NCBI RefSeq assembly: GCF_003625475.1
Contig: NZ_RAIQ01000005.1
Coordinates: 124,001 to 188,000 of the forward strand
Length of the DNA stretch: 64,000 nucleotides
Source of the DNA: Butyrivibrio sp. X503
GTDB taxonomy: Bacteria; Bacillota; Clostridia; Lachnospirales; Lachnospiraceae
Direction: 5' to 3'
Positions within the stretch are counted from its first letter, which is position 1, and every line of letters begins with the position of its first letter. Shown piece by piece: positions 52,253-62,355 of the stretch. The notes beneath the pieces were generated by a model. It was not told the DNA's origin. It searched no databases and saw nothing but the letters and a program-made list of their open reading frames with translations. A program made the translations under genes and the position numbers.

Positions 52253-53980
52253 ATGTTCAAAAATTTAAAGCATAGAATACTCTTTAAAGGTAATTTAAAA
52301 AAGCACATGCGTATAATGCTTGCGCTTATGCTTACGGGTTACCTCGGGGTATCTATGCTTTTCTTTTGCATTGTTCTTCAGCACAGGCTTATCCCGTATT
52401 ACAGAAGCGTCAACGAGGATGCACTCGAGACTGCAAAGATAAGCTGTGAGAAGGTCTTTGAAAATCTAAGTTCCCTAAGTAAGATAATAATGTTTTCGGA
52501 TGAGATAACGGCATACCTTACGGATAATAATTCATCGCATTACGCGCATACCAAGGAAGCCATAAGATATATGTATCTGTGCACCAATTACTATGACAAG
52601 ATCGATTCGGTCTACGTGTTTAAAACAAACGGTGAATACGTAAATATCAATACATCATTCGGGCATGTGAGAGTTGACAGAGATAAGGTAAAAAACACTG
52701 ATTGGATAAAAGATATTACGTCACTGGGCGGAGGATATCGCGTGCTTACAGACAAAAACGGATTATTTATCCGAAAAGACCGCGAATTCTTTACTTTTAT
52801 CCGTGCCATCAATGATCTTGAAACATTGCGGCCGATAGGAGTGATAGCGATTAATTGTCCGCTCAGTCTTTTGGAAAGTGCTGTCGGAGACAGTGAGGAT
52901 CTGGCACTGTTTGACAGTAACGGAAATGTTTTCTTCGGAGAAGAATTCAGTAAGCAGTTTATAGGTGAGCATCTGAGTGAGCTTGTTGAGGGGAATGATG
53001 ACGGGAACGTTCATGCTCTTGATAAATATTCTACAGCTACGGCAAGCATTGCCAATTCCGATCTGTTTCTCATAAAGAAAATGGCAATATCCGTTGTGTC
53101 GCAGATGCAGAGGGAAATAATATGGCTACTTGTTATCCTGCTCATCCTGGCGGTGGTATTTATGTATGCTATGAATATGTATATGAGGATCATAGTGATA
53201 AGGCCGCTTGAGAAGCTTTCCGAGACAATGGATAAGGTAAAAGACGGATACATGCATCGGGCAGGACTTACAACTCAGGTCGATGAGATCAATATTTTAA
53301 AAGACAGCTATAACAACATGATCATAAAGATCAATGATCTTATCCTTGAACTGGTTGAGCAGGAGAAGGTTCTTGCACAGAGCAGATTGGATGTTCTGGT
53401 AGAGCAGATAAATCCGCATTTCCTTTATAACACACTGGAAACCTTGGGCTATATGTCATTGGAAAGTGACAGGAAAGAAGTATATGAAGCGATAGTTAGT
53501 CTCGGAGATTTTTACAGGATATTCTTAAACAGCGGCGAAGAAATGACTACGGTAGAGCTTGAACTGGAAATGATACAGAACTATTTGAAGCTTCAGAAAC
53601 TGCGTTATGATGACTTGTTTGAAGACTACTATGATATAAATCCCAGAGTCCTGAATATTCATATACCTAAGCTGATACTGCAGCCGCTTGTCGAAAATTC
53701 TTTATATCATGGGCTTCGCAAAAAGGATGAAAAAGGAGTTATCAGGATAACTGCGGATTTTGAAGATAATAATCTTGCACTTACCATTTATGATTCCGGA
53801 ATCGGAATGACGGAAGAAGAGATAGAAAAGGTGATACACACAGACACCGGTGGCTTTGGCTTGTATAAGACCCTTCAAAGATTGAGTTACCTGTACAAGA
53901 GCGAAAACCTTTACAGGATCGAGTCAGTTAAAGGAGAGTTCTTTAAGATAACCTTACTTCTTCCGTATGATAAATGTTGA
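52253..53980 (+). CDS. YesM-like sensor histidine kinase
   Basis: ATG 52253 follows AAGGGGTG. A membrane segment (about 21-44), an extracellular sensor of about 240 residues, and a second membrane segment (about 290-312) lead into a HAMP domain (VIRPLEKLSETMDKVKDGYM). The kinase core has the His_kinase motif QINPHFLYNTLETLGYMSL (His near residue 389) and the ATP-binding block LQPLVENSLYHGL and DSGIGM. This family regulates polysaccharide transport and use in Firmicutes. It is encoded directly after the ABC permeases and with its response regulator. Confidence 0.93.
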   Translation: MFKNLKHRILFKGNLKKHMRIMLALMLTGYLGVSMLFFCIVLQHRLIPYYRSVNEDALETAKISCEKVFENLSSLSKIIMFSDEITAYLTDNNSSHYAHTKEAIRYMYLCTNYYDKIDSVYVFKTNGEYVNINTSFGHVRVDRDKVKNTDWIKDITSLGGGYRVLTDKNGLFIRKDREFFTFIRAINDLETLRPIGVIAINCPLSLLESAVGDSEDLALFDSNGNVFFGEEFSKQFIGEHLSELVEGNDDGNVHALDKYSTATASIANSDLFLIKKMAISVVSQMQREIIWLLVILLILAVVFMYAMNMYMRIIVIRPLEKLSETMDKVKDGYMHRAGLTTQVDEINILKDSYNNMIIKINDLILELVEQEKVLAQSRLDVLVEQINPHFLYNTLETLGYMSLESDRKEVYEAIVSLGDFYRIFLNSGEEMTTVELELEMIQNYLKLQKLRYDDLFEDYYDINPRVLNIHIPKLILQPLVENSLYHGLRKKDEKGVIRITADFEDNNLALTIYDSGIGMTEEEIEKVIHTDTGGFGLYKTLQRLSYLYKSENLYRIESVKGEFFKITLLLPYDKC

Positions 53981-53997
53981 TACATGAGGGAATCGTC

Positions 53998-54735
53998 ATG
54001 CATAGAATAATGATAGTCGATGATGAAAAGGCCATAAGAAATCTGATAAAAAAACTTATTAAGTGGGATGAGCTTGATGCAGAATTTGTAGGTGAAGCAA
54101 AGAGCGGTATAGAAGCAATACAATTGCTCGACGATCTGATGCCGGACATAATCCTTGTCGACATCAGAATGCCCTTTATGGATGGACTTACCTTCATCAA
54201 GTACCTTCGAGAGATCTATGAAAATATAAGCGTTATCGTTATTTCCGCGTATTCTGATTTTGAGTATGCGAGACAGTGTATTGAGCTTGGTGTTGAGCAT
54301 TATCTTTTAAAACCGATATCAGAAAATAAGCTGAATGAGACGGTCGCAGATTCGATAAACAGAGGAAGAAAAAGAATCAATGAAAGTAAGGAGTCTTCGC
54401 CTTCCGAATACAACATCAACCGCTATGTGGCCTATATGAAAAAGAACTATGCCAATCCTGAGCTTAGCATGTCATATGCCGCAAAGCACTTTGGGTTCAG
54501 CAGTGGATATTTCAGTAGAAAGTTTAAAGAAGTCACAGGAGAGACCTTTGTCGATAGCCTGACCTCGTATCGAATGGAAAGAGCAATGGAGATGGCTCTT
54601 AAAGGAGAACTTATGTACATGGCTGCCGAGGCGGTTGGAATTCCCGATGTAAGTTATTTTGGGAAATGCTTCAAAAGGCACACCGGCATGTCATATACCG
54701 AATATGCCAAGGATGGTACCAAAGGACGGGTGTAA
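53998..54735 (+). CDS. YesN-like response regulator with AraC-type DNA-binding domain
   Basis: ATG 53998 (MHRIMIVDDEKAIRNLIKKL) has GAGGGA ahead; an upstream TTG overlaps the kinase gene. The receiver domain covers 1-120 with the phosphorylated Asp in ILVDIRMPFMDG (about residue 55) and Lys in HYLLKPISE. A linker leads to an AraC helix-turn-helix pair at about 145-240 (MSYAAKHFGFSSGYFSRKFK, then VSYFGKCFKRHTGMS). It should activate the upstream ABC operon and perhaps the xylanase region when phosphorylated by the partner kinase. Confidence 0.93.
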   Translation: MHRIMIVDDEKAIRNLIKKLIKWDELDAEFVGEAKSGIEAIQLLDDLMPDIILVDIRMPFMDGLTFIKYLREIYENISVIVISAYSDFEYARQCIELGVEHYLLKPISENKLNETVADSINRGRKRINESKESSPSEYNINRYVAYMKKNYANPELSMSYAAKHFGFSSGYFSRKFKEVTGETFVDSLTSYRMERAMEMALKGELMYMAAEAVGIPDVSYFGKCFKRHTGMSYTEYAKDGTKGRV

Positions 54736-54754
54736 TGGTTCATATTTTTTTAAT

Positions 54755-54797
54755 TTGACAAAAGATGAAATGCGGACTAAATTGATTGTGTACAATC
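54755..54797 (+). promoter_or_regulatory. Candidate promoter with a GATTGT-GT-ACAATC palindrome
   Basis: TTGACA (54755-54760), a 17-bp spacer and TAAATT (54778-54783) are followed by the perfect 6-2-6 palindrome GATTGTGTACAATC (54784-54797), which may be an operator. Confidence 0.5.
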
Positions 54798-54833
54798 TAA
54801 TATAATGTTCATTCGTTAGTTTGGAGTCTAATT

Positions 54834-55760
54834 ATGGATAAAAAACTTACATTTCATAAACCGAATTTTGAAGAAGCTGCGGAGCTTTCCAAGATATATG
54901 CGTTAAGAAACAACAAGACCTGCGACAGCACGGTGCTTGATACGTATATCTGGAAAGGTCTGTATAATACGGAAGTTTATTATGAGGAGGGCGCTGCGCT
55001 CATTCTTATGAAGGATGAGAAGGGCTATTTTGCGGCGATGCCCTACTGCAGCGAAGAGGATCTTCCAAAGTATTTCGAGCTTTTAAGGCAATATTTCCAC
55101 GAGGAATTAAAGAGTCCACTTAGGATCGACCTTGCGGATGAGGATGCGCTGAAAGCTTTGGGATTGTTTGAGAACTCCGAATATATCATTGAGGAAGAGA
55201 CCGATCTAAAGGACTATCTCTACGATGCCGAGGAGCTAAGGACCCTTGCGGGAAAGAAGTTCCAGAAAAAGAGAAATCTCGTAAATAAATTCATGAAAGA
55301 ATACGAGGGCAGATGGGAATACAAGACCATGTGCTGCGTCGATGAGTATTTCCTTGAAGAGTTCATGAAAAAATGGGTCGATAACAGAGTTGCAGAAGGT
55401 GCGGATAGCGAAGATATGCTTTTTGTGGAAAAAGACGGTATCATAGATATCCTTAGAAACTGCGATAAAGTTACGTTCAGAGTAGGCGGTATCTTCATTG
55501 ATGAAACACTTGAAGCATTTTCCATCGGCTCATATAACAGCAGGGAAAAAATGGCGGTTATCAGCGTGGAGAAAGGCAATTCCGCCATTCCCGGAATTTA
55601 CCAGGTCATCAATCAGCAATTTCTTATAAATTCCTTTGAAGAAGCAGAGCTTGTAAACAGAGAAGACGACATGGGACTTGAGGGTCTAAGGCAGGCCAAG
55701 GAGAGCTACAACCCGATCGGATACGCCAGAAAATACAGGGTTTGTGAGAAGAGCATATGA
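54834..55760 (+). CDS. DUF2156 protein (phosphatidylglycerol lysyltransferase-like domain)
   Basis: The 308-residue protein matches the DUF2156 group related to the catalytic domain of MprF and to tandem GNAT folds. Recognisable parts are GKKFQKKRNLVNKFMKEYEG, where a basic loop binds the aminoacyl-tRNA in relatives, and the end block LVNREDDMGLEGLRQAKESY. There are no membrane segments, so it is not a full MprF. Aminoacyl transfer is possible, but function is not shown for stand-alone members. It overlaps the following GNAT gene by 4 nt. Confidence 0.87.
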   Translation: MDKKLTFHKPNFEEAAELSKIYALRNNKTCDSTVLDTYIWKGLYNTEVYYEEGAALILMKDEKGYFAAMPYCSEEDLPKYFELLRQYFHEELKSPLRIDLADEDALKALGLFENSEYIIEEETDLKDYLYDAEELRTLAGKKFQKKRNLVNKFMKEYEGRWEYKTMCCVDEYFLEEFMKKWVDNRVAEGADSEDMLFVEKDGIIDILRNCDKVTFRVGGIFIDETLEAFSIGSYNSREKMAVISVEKGNSAIPGIYQVINQQFLINSFEEAELVNREDDMGLEGLRQAKESYNPIGYARKYRVCEKSI

Positions 55761-56419
55761 TAAAAGAGTATTCGCAAAAGGATATTTTGGAAAAAGAGAA
55801 TACGAGAGCGCTCTACGAAGAGTCTTTTGACGATCCGAAGGAATTTGTCGATTACTACTATGAAGACAAATGCAGTGACAACAGGATGATCGTGAGCGAG
55901 GAAAACGGTGAAGTTATTTCGATGCTTCACCTTAATCCGTATACGGTGAATCTATGCGGAGAGCTTGTTCCGTCTTACTACGTCGTTGCCGTTGCGACCA
56001 AAGAAAGCAGGCGCCGCGAGAGACAGATGACGCGGGTGTTTGAAAAGACTTTCGAGCTTCTAAAAAAAGAGCACATTCCATTCGTATTTCTTTTGCCTGT
56101 GGACGAGTCCATCTATTCCTGGATGGGCTTTGAAAAAGTGTGCGATTTTACCATGAATAGAATCGCCGACTACGAAGAGATCAAGAAAAACTACGATATC
56201 TACTGCGTCAGAGACGACGATTATATCCGCAGAATGAATAGGGAAGACGAGCTTCGCGCGCTCGACAAAGGCGAAGTCCTCCCCGACAATCCCGTGATCA
56301 TGGCGAAGATCACCGACCTCGAGGCGTTTAATGCCGCAGTGGGAGCGGGCTTTACGACCGAGAAAGAAGCCCTGGCGTGGATGAGAGATAGAAGAATGTA
56401 TATTTGCGAGGAAGTATAA
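55757..56419 (+). CDS. GNAT-family acetyltransferase coupled to DUF2156
   Basis: The 220-residue protein has an acceptor-side N-terminus (YEESFDDPKEFVDYYYEDKC), a central strand YYVVAVATKESRRRERQMTR that holds the acetyl-CoA loop in altered form (RRRERQM in place of RGKGIG), and FVFLLPVDESIYSWMGFEKV, which resembles Eis-like GNAT proteins. The ATGA overlap with the DUF2156 gene implies that both act together. Substrate unknown. Confidence 0.83.
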   Translation: MIKEYSQKDILEKENTRALYEESFDDPKEFVDYYYEDKCSDNRMIVSEENGEVISMLHLNPYTVNLCGELVPSYYVVAVATKESRRRERQMTRVFEKTFELLKKEHIPFVFLLPVDESIYSWMGFEKVCDFTMNRIADYEEIKKNYDIYCVRDDDYIRRMNREDELRALDKGEVLPDNPVIMAKITDLEAFNAAVGAGFTTEKEALAWMRDRRMYICEEV

Positions 56420-56425
56420 AGGATT

Positions 56426-56704
56426 ATGGAAAAGTATGATATAACCGATATGTATTCTTTTTTGCCTAAAAAAGATTTGGGATTAGATAATGTAAAAAAG
56501 ATTTTTTTGAAGAGTGCTTCGAACGCATTGAATGAAATAGATGGCTATACAGTGATAGGATATGATGAAGGTTCAGATTATCCTGAAAATGTGATGCTTT
56601 TGTCGCAGGAACTAATATCTGAAAAGAAGAAGGTAGCAATTGTAAAAAAGGAAGATGTAGTGACAGCTATCGTTGGATATCGCGAAATAGGTAGAGATGG
56701 ATAA
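56426..56704 (+). CDS. Hypothetical 92-residue protein
   Basis: A soluble protein with the central segment IDGYTVIGYDEGSDYPENVM and a beta-rich end VVTAIVGYREIGRDG. I do not recognise the family. It begins 6 nt after the GNAT gene, so it is probably the last gene of that operon. The A-rich codon use differs from the preceding genes. Confidence 0.6.
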   Translation: MEKYDITDMYSFLPKKDLGLDNVKKIFLKSASNALNEIDGYTVIGYDEGSDYPENVMLLSQELISEKKKVAIVKKEDVVTAIVGYREIGRDG

Positions 56705-56738
56705 TTTGTAAAACAATTCTTTCTCTGGATTTTGCAAC

Positions 56739-56960
56739 TTTGGGCATGCGAAATACGATTTTCTTCAAATTTGCATGCCTGATTTGGCGATTTTATCGGT
56801 ATTACAATTGAAATTTGGGTATCAACAGAGGTGTGTAAGCATGCGCTTTGAGGTTTTTCATAAAAGCGCATGCTTTTTCTATGGTTTCGAGGCATGTATT
56901 TTTGCAAAAATAGCTGATTTGCGTGTCGATAAACGATATCACGCTCATTTTCGAGGCGCT
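56739..56960. repeat. Diverged intergenic element, copy 2
   Basis: This aligns with 2880-3110 over its full length in the same orientation. Two hairpins are seen. GGCATGCGAAAT (56743-56754) pairs with ATTTGCATGCC (56769-56779) apart from one bulged G. A perfect 13-bp stem forms between AAGCATGCGCTTT (56837-56849) and AAAGCGCATGCTT (56863-56875), followed by TTT. The second would also serve as a terminator for the preceding gene, but conservation continues another 80 bp to GGCGCT. The rest of the gap 56705-57143 shows no gene. Confidence 0.6.
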
Positions 56961-57143
56961 GGGAGGAGCAAATCGACTTGCCGAGGATGCATGGCATTTT
57001 TTTGGAGGGGAATGATACAACGAGCGGTATGGATACAACAAAAAATGACAACTGAAAAATCGAAATATAAGAGGCTGGAGATACAAGGTGCGCTTATCAT
57101 AATTCTTAAACGGGGCAAATTAATATAAGCAAGAGGTGGAATT

Positions 57144-58346
57144 ATGAGTATAGCACACAGAAAAGTCAACAAGCGGATACGATTCGTGGATGCACAGGGC
57201 AATCCGCTTTCCAACAAGGATATAGGCATCAGGCAGACGAACCACAAGTTTTTGTTTGGTTGCGGAGCCTTCGATTTTATTCCATACGTACTTAAGGAAG
57301 AAGATGAATACAAGCAGATAACGGACAGCTGGCTGGAGATTTTTAACTACGGCACGCTGCCTTTTTACTGGGGACAATATGAGACTGAGGAAGGCAAGCC
57401 CAATAAGGACGCGCTTATGAAGGCGGCCAAGTATCTTCAGAGTAAGGGCGCCAAGGTCAAAGGGCATCCGCTTTGCTGGCATACAGCCTGCGCGGACTGG
57501 CTCATGAAGTACGATAATGCTACGATCATGCAAAAGCAGCTTGAGAGAATAGACAGAGAGGTTGTCGGCTTCAAGGGCGTTATCGATATGTGGGATGTTA
57601 TCAACGAAGTCGTGATCATGCCTATTTTCGATAAATACGACAATGCGATCACAAGGATCTGCAAGGAAAAAGGCAGAGTCGGCCTGATAAAAGAGGTTTT
57701 TAAAAGAGCTCATGCCGACAATCCCGATGCAGTTCTTTTGCTCAATGATTTCAATACTTCAACAAGCTACGAGATACTTATCGACGGCTGTCTCAACGCC
57801 GGAGTTCCGATAAGCGCCATCGGAATCCAGTCCCATCAGCATCAGGGATACTGGGGAAAAGAGAAATTGGAGGAGGTCCTTGAGAGATACTCCCATTTCG
57901 GACTTCCGATTCATTTTACGGAGAACACTTTGATCTCGGGCGATATCATGCCGGCGCACATAGTCGATCTGAACGACTGGCAGGTTGACGAATGGCCTTC
58001 GACTCCCGAGGGAGAAGAAAGACAGGCAAAAGAAATAGAGGAGATGTATAGAATTCTCTTTTCACATCCTCTTGTTGAAGCCGTGACCACATGGGATTAC
58101 AGAGACGGCGCATGGCTCAAGGCTCCGAGCGGATATATCAGACTAGATAATTCCAAGAAGCCTTCATTTGAGATGCTCAAAAAGCTTGTAAAAGAAGAAT
58201 GGTGGACGGACGAGACAGTCACAACCGATGAAAACGGTTATGCTATCGTGAATGCATTTAAGGGTGACTACAATATCGGCTGCGACGGCGTCGAAGTTGA
58301 AAAACAGTTCGTTGACGACAATGAAGAGGTAGTAACTTTAAAATGA
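57144..58346 (+). CDS. Cytoplasmic GH10 endo-beta-1,4-xylanase-type enzyme
   Basis: GH10 retaining glycosidase of 400 residues. GHPLCWHTACADWL is the -1 subsite region. The acid/base Glu 155 is in WDVINEVV and the nucleophile Glu 260 in IHFTENTLIS, 105 residues apart as expected. VTTWDYRDGAWL is the conserved late Trp block. There is no signal peptide: the protein starts MSIAHRKVNKRIRFVDAQG, a small beta domain typical of some Lachnospiraceae GH10 proteins, and ends with a short beta-rich segment. It probably cleaves imported xylo-oligosaccharides. GAGGTGG precedes the ATG. The MATE gene overlaps by 4 nt. Confidence 0.93.
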   Translation: MSIAHRKVNKRIRFVDAQGNPLSNKDIGIRQTNHKFLFGCGAFDFIPYVLKEEDEYKQITDSWLEIFNYGTLPFYWGQYETEEGKPNKDALMKAAKYLQSKGAKVKGHPLCWHTACADWLMKYDNATIMQKQLERIDREVVGFKGVIDMWDVINEVVIMPIFDKYDNAITRICKEKGRVGLIKEVFKRAHADNPDAVLLLNDFNTSTSYEILIDGCLNAGVPISAIGIQSHQHQGYWGKEKLEEVLERYSHFGLPIHFTENTLISGDIMPAHIVDLNDWQVDEWPSTPEGEERQAKEIEEMYRILFSHPLVEAVTTWDYRDGAWLKAPSGYIRLDNSKKPSFEMLKKLVKEEWWTDETVTTDENGYAIVNAFKGDYNIGCDGVEVEKQFVDDNEEVVTLK

Positions 58347-59737
58347 GTAATAAAACGCATAAATCCGCAGTGATCAACATGACCGAAGGAAATCCGGTCA
58401 AGCTGATAATACAGTTTTCCATTCCAATGCTCATCGGTAATTTATTCCAGCAGCTTTACAATCTGGTGGATGCGATCATCGTAGGCCAATTTGTCGGCGC
58501 GAAAGCGCTTGGTGCGGTTGGTGCGACAGGCTCCGTGACCTTTCTTTTCTTTGCGCTCTGCAACGGAATCGGAAACGGCGGAGGCATCATCACTTCGCAG
58601 TTTTTCGGAAAAGGCGATGACGATGAGGTAAAAAGCTGCATCTCGAATACCGGATACATAATGATGGTATTCCCGACGATCGTAGGCATTATCGCATTTC
58701 TTTTGTCCGGAAAAATACTAAGACTTCTTGAGACACCGGCGGATATCATGGCGGATTCCGCGGCGTACCTTAAGATCATGTGCGTCGGTCTTGTTTTTGT
58801 ATCGCTTTATAACTACGCATCATCCATGCTGCGTGCGCTCGGAGACTCCAAGACTCCGCTTTATTTCCTTATCTTTTCCTGCATACTAAATGCATCAATG
58901 GACGTGCTGCTTGTGTGCGGCTTCCATATGGGCGTTGTCGGTGCAGGCGTAGCGACAGTGGTAGCGCAGTTTGCTTCCGGAATAGGCTGCCTTATATATG
59001 CAATAAAAAGGAATGAATATTTCCATCTTGAGGGAAAAGATCTTGTGTATAGATCTCACATTGTTATTAAAGTATTAAAACTCGGAATCCCGCTTTCACT
59101 GCAGTTCTCAATGATCGCGATCTCTTGCATGGCGCTTCAGAGAGTGGTTAATTCCTTCGGACCTGTTGCCGTAGCGGCATTTACAGCAACCAGCAGAATT
59201 GAGCAGATAATTCACCTTCCTTATCAGACACTCAGCGCGGCACTTGCTACTTTTACAGGCCAGAACTACGGCGCGCGTAAGTACGATCGAATCACGGTCG
59301 GATTTAAGAAGTGCGTAATGATGATGGCAATCTTTTCTGTTGCAATGCTGCCTGTAATGCAGCTGTTCGGAAAATATATAATAAGAATTTTTGTCGCAGA
59401 TTCAGCCGTTATAAATATGGGCGCAAGAGCACTGCAGATAACCAGCATCTTCTATATCATGCTCGGAACGATCTACATTGTAAGAGGCGTGCTTAATGGC
59501 CTGGGAGATTCTGTATTTGCGCTGATAAACGGAATCGTCGAAGTCATCGGAAGATTCATAGTACCCATACCCCTTACGGGAATCGGCTCGATCGGACTTT
59601 GGGGCATCTGGTGGTCCGTCGGAATCGTGTGGGCCATGGCGGGGATCTCAGCCTGGATGAGGTACTTGCAGTACAAGAAAATGACTCTTGGAGACGGGAT
59701 CGGTGATCCGCAAAATATACTCAACGGACAAACATAA
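58343..59737 (+). CDS. MATE-family multidrug/Na+ exporter
   Basis: A 464-residue protein of 12 membrane segments with the usual start EGNPVKLIIQFSIPMLIGNL and FQQLYNLVDAIIVGQFVG, plus the repeat-half motif LSLQFSMIAISCMALQ. MATE exporters use Na+ or H+ to expel organic cations or metabolites. It is coupled by an ATGA overlap to the GH10 gene, an unusual partner; it may export an aromatic or acyl by-product of xylan breakdown, or simply share a promoter. A terminator follows. Confidence 0.92.
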   Translation: MSNKTHKSAVINMTEGNPVKLIIQFSIPMLIGNLFQQLYNLVDAIIVGQFVGAKALGAVGATGSVTFLFFALCNGIGNGGGIITSQFFGKGDDDEVKSCISNTGYIMMVFPTIVGIIAFLLSGKILRLLETPADIMADSAAYLKIMCVGLVFVSLYNYASSMLRALGDSKTPLYFLIFSCILNASMDVLLVCGFHMGVVGAGVATVVAQFASGIGCLIYAIKRNEYFHLEGKDLVYRSHIVIKVLKLGIPLSLQFSMIAISCMALQRVVNSFGPVAVAAFTATSRIEQIIHLPYQTLSAALATFTGQNYGARKYDRITVGFKKCVMMMAIFSVAMLPVMQLFGKYIIRIFVADSAVINMGARALQITSIFYIMLGTIYIVRGVLNGLGDSVFALINGIVEVIGRFIVPIPLTGIGSIGLWGIWWSVGIVWAMAGISAWMRYLQYKKMTLGDGIGDPQNILNGQT

Positions 59738-59755
59738 CTTCTTATTGAGAAAAAT

Positions 59756-59779
59756 GCTCTGCATGCGCAGAGCTTTTTT
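59756..59779 (+). terminator. Terminator after the MATE gene
   Basis: A perfect 7-bp stem (GCTCTGC / GCAGAGC) has an ATGC loop and is followed by TTTTTT. Confidence 0.88.
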
Positions 59780-59830
59780 ATTGTTTAAATAAAGTGGGGT
59801 ATAATTAATTAAAAAACAAGGAGGCACATC

Positions 59831-60778
59831 ATGGCAGCTTTAAAAGAAAGAAAAGTAGCGGTAGTAGGTTGTGGATTTGTCGGATCGGCATCAGCATTTG
59901 CACTTATGGAAAGCGGCTTGTTTTCTGAAATGGTGCTGATTGATGTGAATAAAGAAAAAGCAGAAGGCGAGGCACTTGATATAAGTCACGGCCTTCCTTT
60001 TGCAAAGCCCATGCAAATATATGCTGGTGATTATAAAGATGTCGCCGATGCGGCAGTTATTGTCGTGACTGCGGGCGCAGGTCAGAAGCCGGGCGAGACA
60101 AGACTTGATCTTGTAAAAAAGAATATCGGGATCTTCAAGTCCATAATCCCTGAAATAGCAAGATATAACAGGGAAGGAATCCTTCTTATAGTTGCAAATC
60201 CGGTGGATATACTTACGTATGCGGCAGCGAAGCTGAGCGGATTCCCCGAAAACAGAGTATTCGGCTCGGGTACAGTTCTTGACACCGCGAGACTTAAATA
60301 TCTTCTCGGACAGCACCTTAGCATCGACAGCAGATCCGTTCATGCCTGCATCATAGGCGAGCACGGAGACAGCGAGATCGCGGCGTGGAGCAGTGCCAAC
60401 GTATCCGGAATCCCGCTCAATGATTTCTGCGAGATGAGAGGACATTTCGAGCATGAGAAATCGATGAAGGAGATCGCAGAAAACGTTAAGAACAGTGCGT
60501 ACAAGATCATAGAGAAAAAGGGTGCGACATATTACGGAATAGCAATGAGTGTAAGGCGCATCTGCGAAGCTATCATCAGAGATGAGAAATCAATCCTTCC
60601 CGTATCAAGTATTCAGCACGGCGAGTTCGGAATAGAAGACATTGCACTTAGCATGCCCGCGATCGTAGGAAGAAGCGGCGTTGAGGGTGCGGTTCCAATC
60701 AGACTGAGCGACGAGGAAAATAAAGCGCTTAAGGCGTCAGCGGATACGCTTAAGGAAGTTCTGAAAGAAGCGTTTTAA
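59831..60778 (+). CDS. ldh: L-lactate dehydrogenase
   Basis: The enzyme reduces pyruvate to L-lactate with NADH. The NAD-binding motif is VVGCGFVGSASAFAL. TAGAGQKPGETRLDLV carries the Gln that selects pyruvate (malate enzymes have Arg there) and the active-site Arg. The catalytic His is in IIGEHGDSEIAAWS, and NPVDILTY is conserved. Length (315) is normal. AAGGAGG precedes ATG 59831. A TATAAT at 59800-59805 lacks a good -35. It is separated from enolase by a promoter, so the two glycolytic genes are neighbours but not necessarily cotranscribed. Confidence 0.96.
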   Translation: MAALKERKVAVVGCGFVGSASAFALMESGLFSEMVLIDVNKEKAEGEALDISHGLPFAKPMQIYAGDYKDVADAAVIVVTAGAGQKPGETRLDLVKKNIGIFKSIIPEIARYNREGILLIVANPVDILTYAAAKLSGFPENRVFGSGTVLDTARLKYLLGQHLSIDSRSVHACIIGEHGDSEIAAWSSANVSGIPLNDFCEMRGHFEHEKSMKEIAENVKNSAYKIIEKKGATYYGIAMSVRRICEAIIRDEKSILPVSSIQHGEFGIEDIALSMPAIVGRSGVEGAVPIRLSDEENKALKASADTLKEVLKEAF

Positions 60779-60826
60779 TCTTTTTGAGAATCTTTTTCAT
60801 TAAGACACAAAGTGAAGCCTGATTCG

Positions 60827-60877
60827 TTGACATGAAAAAACGGCTATAATAGAATGATTTAGTTAGCGGAAGCTAAC
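60827..60877 (+). promoter_or_regulatory. Enolase promoter with a GTTAGC-N4-GCTAAC palindrome
   Basis: TTGACA (60827-60832), a 17-bp spacer and TAGAAT (60850-60855) form the promoter. GTTAGCGGAAGCTAAC (60862-60877) lies at the expected transcript start. The same GTTAGC-N4-GCTAAC form occurs twice near 62.9 kb. Confidence 0.65.
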
Positions 60878-60907
60878 AATTGGCGTTTTTTAGATTGAAA
60901 GGAGTAA

Positions 60908-62215
<1,308 letters not shown>

Positions 62216-62227
62216 TCATATCTACGC

Positions 62228-62264
62228 AAAAAGACGTGAGCTAAATTGTGCTCACGTCTTTTTT
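62228..62264 (+). terminator. Terminator after enolase
   Basis: A perfect 13-bp stem (AAAAGACGTGAGC / GCTCACGTCTTTT) is followed by TT. The A-rich left arm makes it usable on both strands. Confidence 0.92.
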
Positions 62265-62355
62265 GTATTATTTCCGAATACGGAGGAAGTTGTAGTGTAT
62301 GTCGTGTTAATATGTGGGCGTCATTAATAAATCCCGGCACCCGTGTTAAGTTACT

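Noticed and set aside
56837-56878. Simple terminator after the 56426 gene
   Set aside because: It may work as one, but the flanking conservation with 2880-3110 shows it is part of a larger element, so I describe it there.
60845-60850. TATAAT as the enolase -10 box
   Set aside because: It is only 12 bp from TTGACA; TAGAAT at 60850-60855 gives the correct 17-bp spacer.
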